Assembly (NCBI GenBank): GCA_029263455.1
Contig: JAJCXM010000004.1
Coordinates: 124,001-188,000 of the forward strand
Direction of reading: 5' to 3'
DNA: 64,000 nt
Source of the DNA: Holophagae bacterium
GTDB lineage: Bacteria > Acidobacteriota > Holophagae > Acanthopleuribacterales > Acanthopleuribacteraceae
Below the pieces are notes generated by a model, which worked only from the letters and a program-made list of their open reading frames with translations, was not told the origin of the DNA and made no database searches. This document shows, one piece after another, positions 1 through 8,863 of the stretch. The translations under genes were made by a program, and so were the position numbers. Every line of letters begins with the position of its first letter. The stretch's first letter is position 1.

Positions 1-177
1 GAAGGTGATTTCGAACCAGGCAGCGTACTTGAGTTAGAAACAGAAAACCGCCAAATCGTTGGACGTGGCGTCAGCCGCATGTCTAGCTCGCAGGCTCGTC
101 AAGCTCAAATAACCCAACAACGATCCGTTACCCTGATCAAAAGAGACGATTTAGTCATATTCGGAGAACCATCATGA
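1..177 (+). CDS. proB: Glutamate 5-kinase, C-terminal end (PUA domain), partial
   Basis: Frame 1 is open from the window edge to a TGA and encodes the last 58 residues of a protein. The segment reads EPGSVLELETENRQIVGRGV followed by SRMSSSQA, which fits the end of the PUA domain of glutamate 5-kinase (family pattern: acidic strand, then ARGLVNYSS). ProB phosphorylates glutamate in the first step of proline synthesis, in the cytoplasm. The stop overlaps the ATG of proA in an ATGA, the classical proBA arrangement, so the neighbour supports the call more than the short sequence does. The kinase domain lies outside the window. Confidence 0.82.
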   Translation, partial: EGDFEPGSVLELETENRQIVGRGVSRMSSSQARQAQITQQRSVTLIKRDDLVIFGEPS

Positions 178-1478
178 ATGACGTGTGCACGAAAGCCAAG
201 CTCGCAAAATCCGCCAGCCGAATGGCGGCCATCCTGCCCCATTCGAGTCGCAACCAGGCACTCAAGTCCATGGCTCGTGCTCTTTTATCAGGTAAAGAAG
301 ACATCCTTCAAGCCAACAAACGTGATCTCGATGCTGCTGAGCAATCTGTGTCAGATGGGTCGCTGAGCTCCGCTTTGTTTGCGCGCTTGAAGATTAGTGA
401 AGAGCGTATTCACGAGTTGGCTGAGGGCATGAAGCAAATCGGTTCCATGCCGGACCCGCTTGGCACCATCCTTTTAAGCAGTCATCCCCAACCGGGTCTC
501 GACATGCAGCGAGTTACCGTACCTCTAGGTGTGCTGGCGGTCATATTTGAATCACGTCCGGACGCCTTGCCGCAAATTGTTTCACTAGCGGTTAAGACAG
601 GCAACGGATTGCTGCTAAAAGGCGGTAGCGAAGCAAAACACACAAATAAAGCGCTATTTAATTTGTTGAATCGCGCCGTAAAGAGTCATTTACCCGAAGG
701 TCTCTTCAGCCTACTTGAAACGCGAGAAGAGGTGGCCAATATATTGGCACTAGAGGATGACATTGACTTGGTCATTCCTCGCGGTTCATCTGCCATGATC
801 AAATCCATCCAGTCCCAAACTCGGATTCCGGTTTTGGGTCATTCCGAAGGCATTTGCCATATCTACGTCGATGAGTTTGCCAGCGAAAACATGGCGCTTG
901 ATATTTGCATCGATAGTAAGACCAACTACCCGGCAGCTTGTAATTCGGTAGAAACGATATTGATTCACAACAGTTTGCTTGCAGGCTGGTTGCCAAAGCT
1001 TAGGCATCAGCTTGAGCGTCGTAAAGTGGTCCTATTTGCTGGCCCCAAATTGGCTGCCAACACTTCGATCCCATTGGCTGACAATCTCTCGCATGAATAC
1101 GCTGATCTGGCGATAACGCTTGAAGTGGTTTCCGACCCCATGGAGGCCATCAGCCATATCAATCAATACGGTTCACAGCATACAGACGCCATCATCACAG
1201 ACAACCAAGAAATCGCGGATCGCTTTCTAAAACAGGTAGATAGTGCATGTGTATTTCACAATGTTTCAACCAGGTTTGCCGATGGCTACCGATTGAATTT
1301 GGGAGCCGAAGTTGGCATCAGCACCAATCGTCTCCATGCACGTGGTCCCGTTGGGCTTGATGGTCTTGTCACCTACGCCTATCAACTCAGGGGCAAAGGG
1401 CAAGTAGTTGGCAAGACTCAACTCTCTAAAAACCGCTGGCCCTCAAAAAATCCGTCTCTAATTTCGCTGTTAACTTAA
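174..1478 (+). CDS. proA: Gamma-glutamyl phosphate reductase
   Basis: ProA reduces gamma-glutamyl phosphate to glutamate semialdehyde with NADPH, the second step of proline synthesis. The 434-residue length is normal for the family. Visible signatures are the cofactor-loop segment VIFESRPDALPQI (about 124-136), LLLKGGSEA (147-154), GHSEGICHIYVD (222-233) with the catalytic cysteine in NYPAACNSVETI (Cys256), and the C-terminal RGPVGLDGL motif. The start is fixed by the ATGA overlap with proB, implying translational coupling. The gene ends tail-to-tail on the next gene: TTAA at 1475-1478 supplies both stop codons. Confidence 0.97.
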   Translation: MNDVCTKAKLAKSASRMAAILPHSSRNQALKSMARALLSGKEDILQANKRDLDAAEQSVSDGSLSSALFARLKISEERIHELAEGMKQIGSMPDPLGTILLSSHPQPGLDMQRVTVPLGVLAVIFESRPDALPQIVSLAVKTGNGLLLKGGSEAKHTNKALFNLLNRAVKSHLPEGLFSLLETREEVANILALEDDIDLVIPRGSSAMIKSIQSQTRIPVLGHSEGICHIYVDEFASENMALDICIDSKTNYPAACNSVETILIHNSLLAGWLPKLRHQLERRKVVLFAGPKLAANTSIPLADNLSHEYADLAITLEVVSDPMEAISHINQYGSQHTDAIITDNQEIADRFLKQVDSACVFHNVSTRFADGYRLNLGAEVGISTNRLHARGPVGLDGLVTYAYQLRGKGQVVGKTQLSKNRWPSKNPSLISLLT

Positions 1479-2734
1479 CCTCGCTCGTCGTTAATCATCC
1501 GTTCCAATGCGTCCAAGCCACGCGCTAGTTCGTCCATGGACGGCCCAAAACTGATGCGCACATAATGGCGTAAGCGTGAAGCGGCGCGCCGTCTCTTGCC
1601 TGGATTGACATCGAAAAATTCGCCAGGAACTGTAATCACCCCATAGCGAAGGCCGCAATTGAAGAAAGCCAGTCCATCTTGTAGTGAGTCTGGCATCGAC
1701 TGCAGCGAAGCAAACACATAAAAACTTCCTTTGGGTTGTGTGTTTTGCGGTACATCAAGGCCTATTTCAGCCAGCCGTTTTAAGAGGAAGTTACGTTTGC
1801 GCCCAAAGTGGTTTTGTATGGATTGAGCCTCCCAATTGGCATGTTCCGGTTGCAACAGCGGAATCGCCGCCAGCTGAACAGGATGAGGAGCCCCTCCGTC
1901 CAAGAACGATCCTGCGGAAGCAATCTGTTGAATAATTGACCTACTCGCCAAGGTCCACGAAAGTCGCAAGCCCGGATAACGCCAGTTTTTCGTTAAGCCG
2001 TCCAAAATCACCACGCTTTCGTCGTCTACGTCTTCAACATATGCCGCAGCGCTATCTAACAAGAGCTCGTCGGATCCATAACGATAATGAGCGTAAAACT
2101 CGTCCCATATCGAGGTGCATTGCAGTTCCAGCGCCAATTTGATCCAGCGACTTAATTCATCCCCCTGCAATACTTGACCCGTCGGGTTGCATGGGTTGGA
2201 CATCAATATGGCACCCAGGCCACGTCCAATGATCTCGCGCGCCAAATCGTCCTCGTTAATCTTGAATCCTGAGTCCCGCCTCAAAGCGATAGGGATCGGG
2301 ACGAATCGACGGAATAGATCGAGTAGTTCTTCGTAAGCCGTATAGTCGGGCAAAAAATGGCCTAAATGGATATGACTAAGCGCGGCTGCGATCCGTGTCA
2401 ATCCAGATCGTCCCCCTGGCGAAATGGCCACATTTTCGAGCGTGTATTTCGACGCCTTATTTTGACGATAACGTGCATTGTAAAGATCAGCAACGGCTTG
2501 GCGCAGTGCGCTAGCGCCAACAACGGGACTGTATTCTGAAGAGATCGGATCGAGTTGGAATTGGCAAATACGGTCCGGCCCGTCTTTCAAGGTGCCTACT
2601 TCAGGAGCACCTTGACCCAAATTAGACCAACGATCGCTACCCGACTCGTAGCCAACCTTTCGTGCTTCGCCCATCACGTAAATGACGCCTGTTTTAGGTA
2701 CATTACGAAATGAATTCAGTTGTTCTGCTTCCAC
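1475..2734 (-). CDS. PLP-dependent class I/II aminotransferase
   Basis: A 419-residue fold-type I aminotransferase. Visible motifs are YSPVVGASALRQAVADLY (substrate/PLP region near 69-86), SNPCNPTG (179-186), DEFYAHYRYG (Asp211 to the pyridine nitrogen), the Schiff-base lysine in LDGLTKNWRYPGLRLSW (Lys249) and the carboxylate-binding region YVRISFGPS near the C-terminus. The GTG start at 2734 has GGAGG five bases upstream. The substrate cannot be read from sequence. Standing next to proBA does not prove a role in proline or arginine metabolism, since the genes are convergent. Confidence 0.9.
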   Translation of the reverse strand: MEAEQLNSFRNVPKTGVIYVMGEARKVGYESGSDRWSNLGQGAPEVGTLKDGPDRICQFQLDPISSEYSPVVGASALRQAVADLYNARYRQNKASKYTLENVAISPGGRSGLTRIAAALSHIHLGHFLPDYTAYEELLDLFRRFVPIPIALRRDSGFKINEDDLAREIIGRGLGAILMSNPCNPTGQVLQGDELSRWIKLALELQCTSIWDEFYAHYRYGSDELLLDSAAAYVEDVDDESVVILDGLTKNWRYPGLRLSWTLASRSIIQQIASAGSFLDGGAPHPVQLAAIPLLQPEHANWEAQSIQNHFGRKRNFLLKRLAEIGLDVPQNTQPKGSFYVFASLQSMPDSLQDGLAFFNCGLRYGVITVPGEFFDVNPGKRRRAASRLRHYVRISFGPSMDELARGLDALERMINDERG

Positions 2735-2887
2735 GCAATCCTCCGCGCTGCATTCTCGCCAAGCCAGTCGATTCCGTCAAGCCGTCAGAAAGGGCTAACG
2801 ACAAACGGGCGACCACATGAAGCACATTTTAGCTAGGCAATTTCAAATCGCGGATCCCGCAGTTATGGGGTAAAAGTTCATGCAGCT

Positions 2888-3706
2888 TTAACGGGTATAT
2901 GCCATCGCCAAGCGGATAGCAGCCTCAAAGTCATCCATTTTTGATTGATCAATTTCTTTTATGCCTTGAATGCCAAGTCGATTAAGCAAGCGTGGGTCCT
3001 GCAATTCCAATAACGATGTGCGTAGTCCTCTTCTGGTGAACGGAATCAGATCAGACTTCATGACCCACAATCGATAAGGTGCCCGACACTCTGCTAACAC
3101 ACGAAAGGGATGATCCGGCTGATCTACATAGGACTTGGGTAAAATGCCAGCTTGGTAACGGCCCATTTGGATCAATTCGGACAGTCGATCAAAATCCGTG
3201 TAGTTTTTTGTCGTCAGGTCACTGCTCTTTAGTCCAACGCGCGACAACTCAGCCCTTGCGCACCAATCAAAAAGCGGGTCATTGACGGGTCCAAACCCAA
3301 ACGATCGCCCTTCAATCTGGTCCAAACGTTTGATCGACACACTTTTGGGCGTGACGATGACGGCCTCATCCACGACATCTTCGTATCTGATTTCGGCACC
3401 GATAATCTCTATTTCGACGCCCCGGCTACGCATGATCAGATAGGTGACGGGACTAACCACTGCGAGACTGAGATTACCCTGCTCAAATTCGGCCGTGATC
3501 TCGCTCTCACGCTCCATAATACGCAACTTAACATCGGTGTGAATCGACTCGTTACTCAAGGCGCGATTAAAGATGGTGGTCAATTCTGAGTAGCGACTGA
3601 ATACATTCGATGCGCGATCACGCGAAGCGATACCCATATTTAGTATCTCGTAGTGTTGCGCAAAAACACTAGTTGTAAACAAGATAAAAGCAATGGCACG
3701 TAGCAT
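2888..3706 (-). CDS. PhnD-like periplasmic phosphate/phosphonate-type binding protein
   Basis: About 272 residues with a signal peptide (MLRAIAFILFTTSVFAQ). The body resembles the PhnD/SsuA-like substrate-binding fold: MGIASRDRASNVFSRY at the first strand, then a segment with GNLSLAVVSPVTYLIMRSRG, and SFGFGPVNDPLFDWCARAEL, where the family usually has a (S)G...P phosphate-binding helix start. I place the start at the second ATG (3706) because GGAG precedes it by six bases and the signal peptide begins there; an ORF start 27 bases upstream is less likely. No permease or ATPase gene is adjacent, so it may be an orphan receptor or a sensor ligand-binding protein. Confidence 0.7.
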   Translation of the reverse strand: MLRAIAFILFTTSVFAQHYEILNMGIASRDRASNVFSRYSELTTIFNRALSNESIHTDVKLRIMERESEITAEFEQGNLSLAVVSPVTYLIMRSRGVEIEIIGAEIRYEDVVDEAVIVTPKSVSIKRLDQIEGRSFGFGPVNDPLFDWCARAELSRVGLKSSDLTTKNYTDFDRLSELIQMGRYQAGILPKSYVDQPDHPFRVLAECRAPYRLWVMKSDLIPFTRRGLRTSLLELQDPRLLNRLGIQGIKEIDQSKMDDFEAAIRLAMAYTR

Positions 3707-3747
3707 GATAGTCTCCGGCGGCCATTTTATCACAGTGTGATCGGCAA

Positions 3748-4722
3748 TTAAGGAAGGCCTACTGCCGCACGCACACGATCCATCGTCACACGAGCCGTTG
3801 CCCTTGCCTTTTTGCCGCAGCTCCTAAGCACGTCCATAACCTCATCCGGCCGTTTGACTAGCTCTAAGTATTGCTCGCGATAAGGACCGAAATAATTCTT
3901 CAACTTGCCTAAGAGCTCAAGTTTGGCATGACCATAACCATAACCACCTGCGCGATAGCGGTCCGCCATTAGTTGCCTTTCATCGGCATTAGCGAAAAAC
4001 TTGTACAAGGCCAAAACATTACAGGTGTCTGGATCTTTTGGCTCTTCCAGGCCCTTTGAATCGGTGACTATTGACATCACTTGGGCTTTCATTTCCTTGT
4101 CGCTTCCAAACAAATCCACCGTGTTCGAGTAGGACTTACTCATTTTCAGGCCGTCCGTCCCAGGAATGATCGCCACCTCATCTTTAATGACCGCATCAGG
4201 AACGACTAAGGTCTCCCCATATGTCAGATTAAATTTAACGGCGATATCGCGACAAACTTCCAGGTGTTGCTTCTGATCCATGCCCACGGGCACTAAGTGG
4301 GAATCATAAATAAGTATGTCTGCGGCTTGTAAGACAGGGTAAGCAAAGAGACCATGATTAGACGCGATACCCTTGGAAACTTTGTCTTTGAAACTGACGC
4401 ATCGTTGCAGTAGGCCCATTGGCGTCAAAGTAGAAAGAATCCAAGTCAATTCACACACTTCCGGCACATCAGACTGCAAAAAGAGCAGCGATCTTGAAGG
4501 GTCGAGTCCCAGGGCAAGATAGGTGCGCGCAACGTCAAGCGTATGTTCTTTCAATACGGACGCATCTTGAATGGTCGTCAACGAGTGGTAGTTAGCAAGA
4601 AAGTAGTAACAATCGGAGTTAGGATCGTTTTGTGCCGCAAGGTGCTGACGAATGGCTCCGAGATAATTACCGAGGTGAAGTTTGCCGGATGGCTGTATGC
4701 CAGAAAGTATACGTTGTTTCAT
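3748..4722 (-). CDS. trpS: Tryptophanyl-tRNA synthetase
   Basis: Charges tRNA-Trp with tryptophan in the cytoplasm. The 324-residue length fits bacterial TrpS. The class I signatures are clear: the HIGH-equivalent PSGKLHLGNYLGAI (11-24) and KMSKS in GLKMSKSYSN (193-197), together with DILIYDSHLVPVGMDQKQH (about 135-153), which binds tryptophan and ATP. It ends about 40 bases upstream of the next minus-strand gene's start and may be co-transcribed with the PhnD-like gene downstream. Confidence 0.97.
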   Translation of the reverse strand: MKQRILSGIQPSGKLHLGNYLGAIRQHLAAQNDPNSDCYYFLANYHSLTTIQDASVLKEHTLDVARTYLALGLDPSRSLLFLQSDVPEVCELTWILSTLTPMGLLQRCVSFKDKVSKGIASNHGLFAYPVLQAADILIYDSHLVPVGMDQKQHLEVCRDIAVKFNLTYGETLVVPDAVIKDEVAIIPGTDGLKMSKSYSNTVDLFGSDKEMKAQVMSIVTDSKGLEEPKDPDTCNVLALYKFFANADERQLMADRYRAGGYGYGHAKLELLGKLKNYFGPYREQYLELVKRPDEVMDVLRSCGKKARATARVTMDRVRAAVGLP

Positions 4723-4760
4723 AGCGCGCGATTCTAGCCTTCAATGCTCGTTCAATCAAG

Positions 4761-5525
4761 TTATGACCACCTAAAGCCCGTTTTACGCTCTATTTCCACA
4801 AAGGGGGAAAACGACGGATCATCGGCGTCACAGAATTGATGAAAATAGGTCGGATGACCAGCAACAATCAGTCGTTCCTCAGAAATCCCAGCTTGCTGAA
4901 CACGCCGAAGCGCCTTTTTGCCCCAAACCACAAACCAAGGATCATATTGCGCGGAGAGGCGACGAAGGACACGATGCAAAAAGGGTTGCCAGAACGCGTG
5001 ATGTTGGCTCTTTTCGCGAATACTTGAAAAAGTTAATGCAGCATTGAGCAGTAAGACGCCGCGCTCCATCCAAGACGCAAATAGCTGGTTGGGGGACATG
5101 ATCAAATGCGCATACGCCGCGCGCATCTCGTCTAGCGATTGCCCGTATTGAGACCAACCACGCGCAATGACAAGTGCCTTAAATATATTGTGCAAGCAAT
5201 TCCCGCGTCCCTTCTGCTGCCAAGAAGATATTTCACGATCCCAAAAAGCCACACCACACGAACTTTCTACTCTGGGATAAGGTTCCTCGCCTAATAGAAC
5301 GACGCGCACGGTATTGGGAGTTAGCCTGTTGAACGCATTAAATATGAGTTGTTTCTGGGGGCAAAGTTCGTGCGCAAACTGGTCCAAAAAACCGTCGAGT
5401 TCCTGGTACCAATGAAGCGCTCGACCTGAGTCAAAAAGACAATCTTGCCATTCTGATGGTAATCGAACCCGTTCTCTGCCGAGCAAGACCCGCTCATTTT
5501 CAGCGAAAAATGAATCATTATTCAT
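4761..5525 (-). CDS. Divergent uracil-DNA glycosylase (family 1-like)
   Basis: A 254-residue protein collinear with Ung: the water-activating motif VVLLGEEPYP (76-84), CGVAFW (substrate phenylalanine), CLHNIFKALV, MERGVLLLNAALTF (uracil-binding Asn161) and the minor-groove/leaving-group loop GHPTYFHQF (His224). Ung would excise uracil from DNA. The family consensus GQDPYH is here GEEPYP, so the catalytic Asp is Glu81 and the following His is Pro, and HPSPLS is HPTYFH. The tyrosine that excludes thymine is kept (Tyr83). It could be an altered-specificity or weakened enzyme. No good Shine-Dalgarno is seen before the ATG. No other Ung lies in the window. Confidence 0.75.
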   Translation of the reverse strand: MNNDSFFAENERVLLGRERVRLPSEWQDCLFDSGRALHWYQELDGFLDQFAHELCPQKQLIFNAFNRLTPNTVRVVLLGEEPYPRVESSCGVAFWDREISSWQQKGRGNCLHNIFKALVIARGWSQYGQSLDEMRAAYAHLIMSPNQLFASWMERGVLLLNAALTFSSIREKSQHHAFWQPFLHRVLRRLSAQYDPWFVVWGKKALRRVQQAGISEERLIVAGHPTYFHQFCDADDPSFSPFVEIERKTGFRWS

Positions 5526-5764
5526 AAATTGCTTGATTCACACCTCGTTTCCGGCTAGATTTTTTGCTGTGATGCCTCTAAACTACGAGGCGATTATGGG
5601 TTTGTTAGCGCGTTTGAGCATAACTCATCATCAACTGGCATCCAATCACTCAACACCATAAACGCAATGATTGAAAGAACAAGGCTTCGACTGGCATCGG
5701 CCATGGGCAGCACCCAGTTTCATTTAAGCCAGCTAGTAGGAAGTAAAAGGTTCGGAGGAATTCG

Positions 5765-7654
5765 ATGAGTAAAGTGAATATCGCATGTTTGATCGCCCCA
5801 ATGATCGACACAGAAGGTCCGATGAATGTTAACGGTCAAGTCTTAGACGGATCGAAGCGCATAATCGGCAAATACGGAGAGATCGGCCTTGAAACGGCCA
5901 TCACTTTGGGCAGTGAACATCCAAACGACGTTCATTTGGATATCCTGTCTGTGGGACAGGAAAAGGCCGTGACAGCCATTCAACAAAATGCGATCGCCAT
6001 GATCCAACCAGCCGCTCACCCGGGCACGCTGGGTGTTCATGCCTTAAATATTGACGAAATTGAAAACCAAGATCCGTTTTCCATCGTTGATATCTTGGTC
6101 GCCATGATCGAAAAGTTAGAAAAGAGACCCGACCTTATTTTTGCAGGTCGCGAGTCATCGGATTACGCACACGGCGTGGTAGGACCCGCCTTAGCTCAAA
6201 GGCTCGGCATGCCCTATTATTCTGGCGTAAACGAACTGTCCTTTAATGAGGGATACGGTTCGGTGACCGCTAGTTTTCAACAAGGCAACGACAAAATCGT
6301 CTACGACATCGCCTTGCCAGCTATATTTGGCACGACCGACTGGTTGAACGGAAAAGATAGCGCCCGCTTCACATCCCTAAAAGGGGTGATGATGGCCAAA
6401 CGCTTCTCGCGACAGCAGATGAGCTTGGCGGATCTGGGCATCGAATTGCCCATCACACGCACCGAAGTCCTTCAAATTGAACCGGTAAAATCAAACCGCA
6501 AAAACCATCGTGTCGATGAAGGTGAGCCAGCGGACAAGATTGCGCGAACCATGACGTGGTTGATAGATGAAGATAAGGCTCTGGCAGTGGAAGGCAAAAG
6601 TGACCGCTCTGGAGACAGTCAAGCCACGGCCGTAAATTGGTCATCAGAAGATACAGCTTCACTTGCCTTGGCTGACGATGTGTTGGTCATTGCTGATCAC
6701 GACGGACAACATCTACGCAAATCAAGTTTACAACTGGCGTCAGCAATGGCGAATGTCGCCACCTCATTGGGCAAAAAACTTACGCTCATCATTCTGGGTC
6801 AGAGTGTGGAAGCCGTTGGCAGCGATGCATCCAGTCATAGCTTTGACCGCATTGTGGCAATGGAAAACGAGAGTTTTGCAAAACCAAGTCTCTCCGCATA
6901 CGCCCATGGTCTTAAACAGTTATTGGCGGACAAAGTACCCAGCGTGATCGCCGTTGTCGCAAGTGACTTTGGGCGTGATCTAGCGGCCCATTTAGCGTCT
7001 CAATACGCAGGCGCTGTGTTGCAAGATGCCGTGGGTCTGGAAGTGGAAAACGGCCGACTGGTAGCCTCCCGAGTCGTTGCAAACGCGCGTTTCGCCATGA
7101 AGGAAGCTGTTAAAGCAGGAACGACAACCCAAATCACTAGTGTCAGAGCGACCGCGTTTGATCCGATCTCGGCGTCAGGCACACCCACCTGTATCAAAGT
7201 CAGCATGACTGATAGCCCTTCAATGTCAGCGGTGGTGAAAGAATTCATCGCAGGCGTGGAAAGCAAAGGCATTCCCCTTAATGAAGCCAGAATTGTGGTT
7301 TCAGGTGGACGCGGTATGAAAGGTGCCGAAAACTTCAAACACTTAGACGAACTCGCCGAGATTCTCGGCGGAGCAGTGGGTGCCTCACGCGCTGTTACAG
7401 ATCTAGGTTGGGTTCCCCATAACCTCCAAATTGGCCAGACGGGCACAACGGTAGCTCCTGATATTTACATTGCTATTGGCATATCAGGCGCAATCCAGCA
7501 CTTAACAGGCATGTTGGACTCCAAATACATTGTGGCCATCAATTCCGACGCCGAAGCTCCGATCCATCAGCACGCGGACATTAGTATCGTCGATCGATGG
7601 GAAAACGTGATGGCCGACCTTATTGCCGCATTTCGAAACGCACTAGGGAAGTAG
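5765..7654 (+). CDS. Electron transfer flavoprotein, beta and alpha subunits fused
   Basis: One 629-residue chain carries both ETF subunits. Residues 1 to about 250 are the beta (AMP-binding) subunit: [13 protein letters not shown] at the start and [20 protein letters not shown] near 130-150. A charged linker (about 255-300) follows. Residues about 306-629 are the alpha subunit, with the FAD signature from residue 513: [12 protein letters not shown], then [31 protein letters not shown] and [16 protein letters not shown] passes electrons from acyl-CoA and related dehydrogenases to ETF-quinone oxidoreductase. Neither partner is in the window. GGAGG lies six bases before the ATG; a strong terminator follows directly, so it is probably a single-gene transcript. 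Confidence 0.93.
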   Translation: MSKVNIACLIAPMIDTEGPMNVNGQVLDGSKRIIGKYGEIGLETAITLGSEHPNDVHLDILSVGQEKAVTAIQQNAIAMIQPAAHPGTLGVHALNIDEIENQDPFSIVDILVAMIEKLEKRPDLIFAGRESSDYAHGVVGPALAQRLGMPYYSGVNELSFNEGYGSVTASFQQGNDKIVYDIALPAIFGTTDWLNGKDSARFTSLKGVMMAKRFSRQQMSLADLGIELPITRTEVLQIEPVKSNRKNHRVDEGEPADKIARTMTWLIDEDKALAVEGKSDRSGDSQATAVNWSSEDTASLALADDVLVIADHDGQHLRKSSLQLASAMANVATSLGKKLTLIILGQSVEAVGSDASSHSFDRIVAMENESFAKPSLSAYAHGLKQLLADKVPSVIAVVASDFGRDLAAHLASQYAGAVLQDAVGLEVENGRLVASRVVANARFAMKEAVKAGTTTQITSVRATAFDPISASGTPTCIKVSMTDSPSMSAVVKEFIAGVESKGIPLNEARIVVSGGRGMKGAENFKHLDELAEILGGAVGASRAVTDLGWVPHNLQIGQTGTTVAPDIYIAIGISGAIQHLTGMLDSKYIVAINSDAEAPIHQHADISIVDRWENVMADLIAAFRNALGK

Positions 7655-7661
7655 ACAACCA

Positions 7662-7695
7662 AGAGGGCAGCAATCATGCTGTCCTCTTTTATTTC
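7662..7695 (+). terminator. Rho-independent terminator after the ETF gene
   Basis: An 11-bp stem (AGAGGGCAGCA with TGCTGTCCTCT, one G-T pair) closes a four-base loop at 7662-7687 and is followed by a T-rich run. It starts eight bases after the ETF stop. The convergent minus-strand gene ends at 7721, so it may also insulate that gene. Confidence 0.9.
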
Positions 7696-7720
7696 CTTTG
7701 AAGCGTTGCGATCCGAGTTC

Positions 7721-8650
7721 TTAGTCCCGGCGGTTCACTTCTAGATTACCCATCGACAGCGAGCCACGAATTTTCAACCAATGGCCTGCTTCACTTTCGG
7801 GTGAGGCCCGTGGGCCACGGTACTCGCCCATACTGACGTCGACTTTGCTATCGATGCGTGTTGCTTTGGGTAACTCAATCTTGTATTCGCCCATCGAGGC
7901 TTCGATTTGCATATTCAGATCACGCTCCAGCGGACCCTTCAATCTTACGTATGTCTCACCCATGCTGATGTCAAAGAGTGCTTTGCTAGCGCGCCAGTGC
8001 TCCACACCTGTCAGTTCAAACTCGCCCATTGAAGCCGTAAAACTCATTTTTTCCATAGGAATCGGGTTCATTGACCTGGTCACCCATGTCACCTCACCCA
8101 TTGAAACGTCAAGATCACAAGCAACCATTGGAATACCAGTAAGGTCCATGTCCATGACTCCGATGGAGAACTTAACGTCCAATGCAATAGCTAGGTCCGT
8201 TGGTAAATAAACGATAACCTTGTTACGGTTTTCCTTATTACCGCCTAAGAACATCGAATAACTGCGTTTGTTTTTGAATACAATTCGATAGGTTGGCATA
8301 CCACCCTGATCTAGCATCTCAGTTTCCAAGATGAAATTGGCGGTGTCGTAGTCGCTTTCTGTGCGCACTAATCCAAGTTCATCAGAAGGCAAGATGATCA
8401 AGTTGGCATTTGAAACGTCAATCTGCACTCGGAGCGGCAAAGCTTCAGGCGGGAGTTCCGGCAGAAATAGACCTTCAAGCTCGGTCGACTCAAATTGTTG
8501 TTGGAAGGTCTTTTGATCAAATTCGGGTGGCTTGGGCTTTGCAGATGCGACGAAAATCGCAATACTAACGCCAATTATTAGAGCAAGTCCACTTAAGCAC
8601 CCGCAGCCGACAAGCAGTTTCTTGAGGCAAGATCTCTCTTTCCCAGCCAA
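7721..8650 (-). CDS. Membrane-anchored repeat protein (SMGE repeats, DUF4097-like)
   Basis: About 309 residues. A short basic N-terminus precedes one membrane helix (LLVGCGCLSGLALIIGVSIA), then an extracytoplasmic domain in which SMGE or SMGN recurs about every 25 residues (VSMGEVTW, ASMGEFEL, ISMGETYV, ASMGEYKI, VSMGEYRG, LSMGNLEV). Such regular short strand-turn repeats resemble the beta-helical DUF4097/adhesin-type domain; that family link is tentative. I prefer the TTG at 8650, which has GGGGAG five bases upstream and puts KKLLVGCGC near the N-terminus. Open reading extends to another TTG at 8740. Function unknown. Confidence 0.68.
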   Translation of the reverse strand: MAGKERSCLKKLLVGCGCLSGLALIIGVSIAIFVASAKPKPPEFDQKTFQQQFESTELEGLFLPELPPEALPLRVQIDVSNANLIILPSDELGLVRTESDYDTANFILETEMLDQGGMPTYRIVFKNKRSYSMFLGGNKENRNKVIVYLPTDLAIALDVKFSIGVMDMDLTGIPMVACDLDVSMGEVTWVTRSMNPIPMEKMSFTASMGEFELTGVEHWRASKALFDISMGETYVRLKGPLERDLNMQIEASMGEYKIELPKATRIDSKVDVSMGEYRGPRASPESEAGHWLKIRGSLSMGNLEVNRRD

Positions 8651-8863
8651 TCCCACTCCCCGTTTAGGCCATAATTGATGCGCCATCAGCCCATATGAGC
8701 TATAGCATACCCCAAAATACTCCTTTTTGATTGCTATCAATACTCGCGAGAATCGTGACTAATTTCACGGCACAGATCACGACCTGACTCTGAGACCCTG
8801 TGGGCATGCTTTATCTGGAATAAATCTGCGTTATGATAGCCCCTCAAGTTGGAGTGTGACTTA

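Noticed and set aside
5526-5764. Hairpin GCCTC-N8-GAGGC upstream of the ETF gene as a riboswitch
   Set aside because: A single 5-bp stem with no conserved riboswitch core or terminator; not supported.
7000-7446. A 148-codon minus-strand frame inside the ETF gene
   Set aside because: It mirrors the alpha-subunit coding region and has no ribosome site; an antisense shadow.
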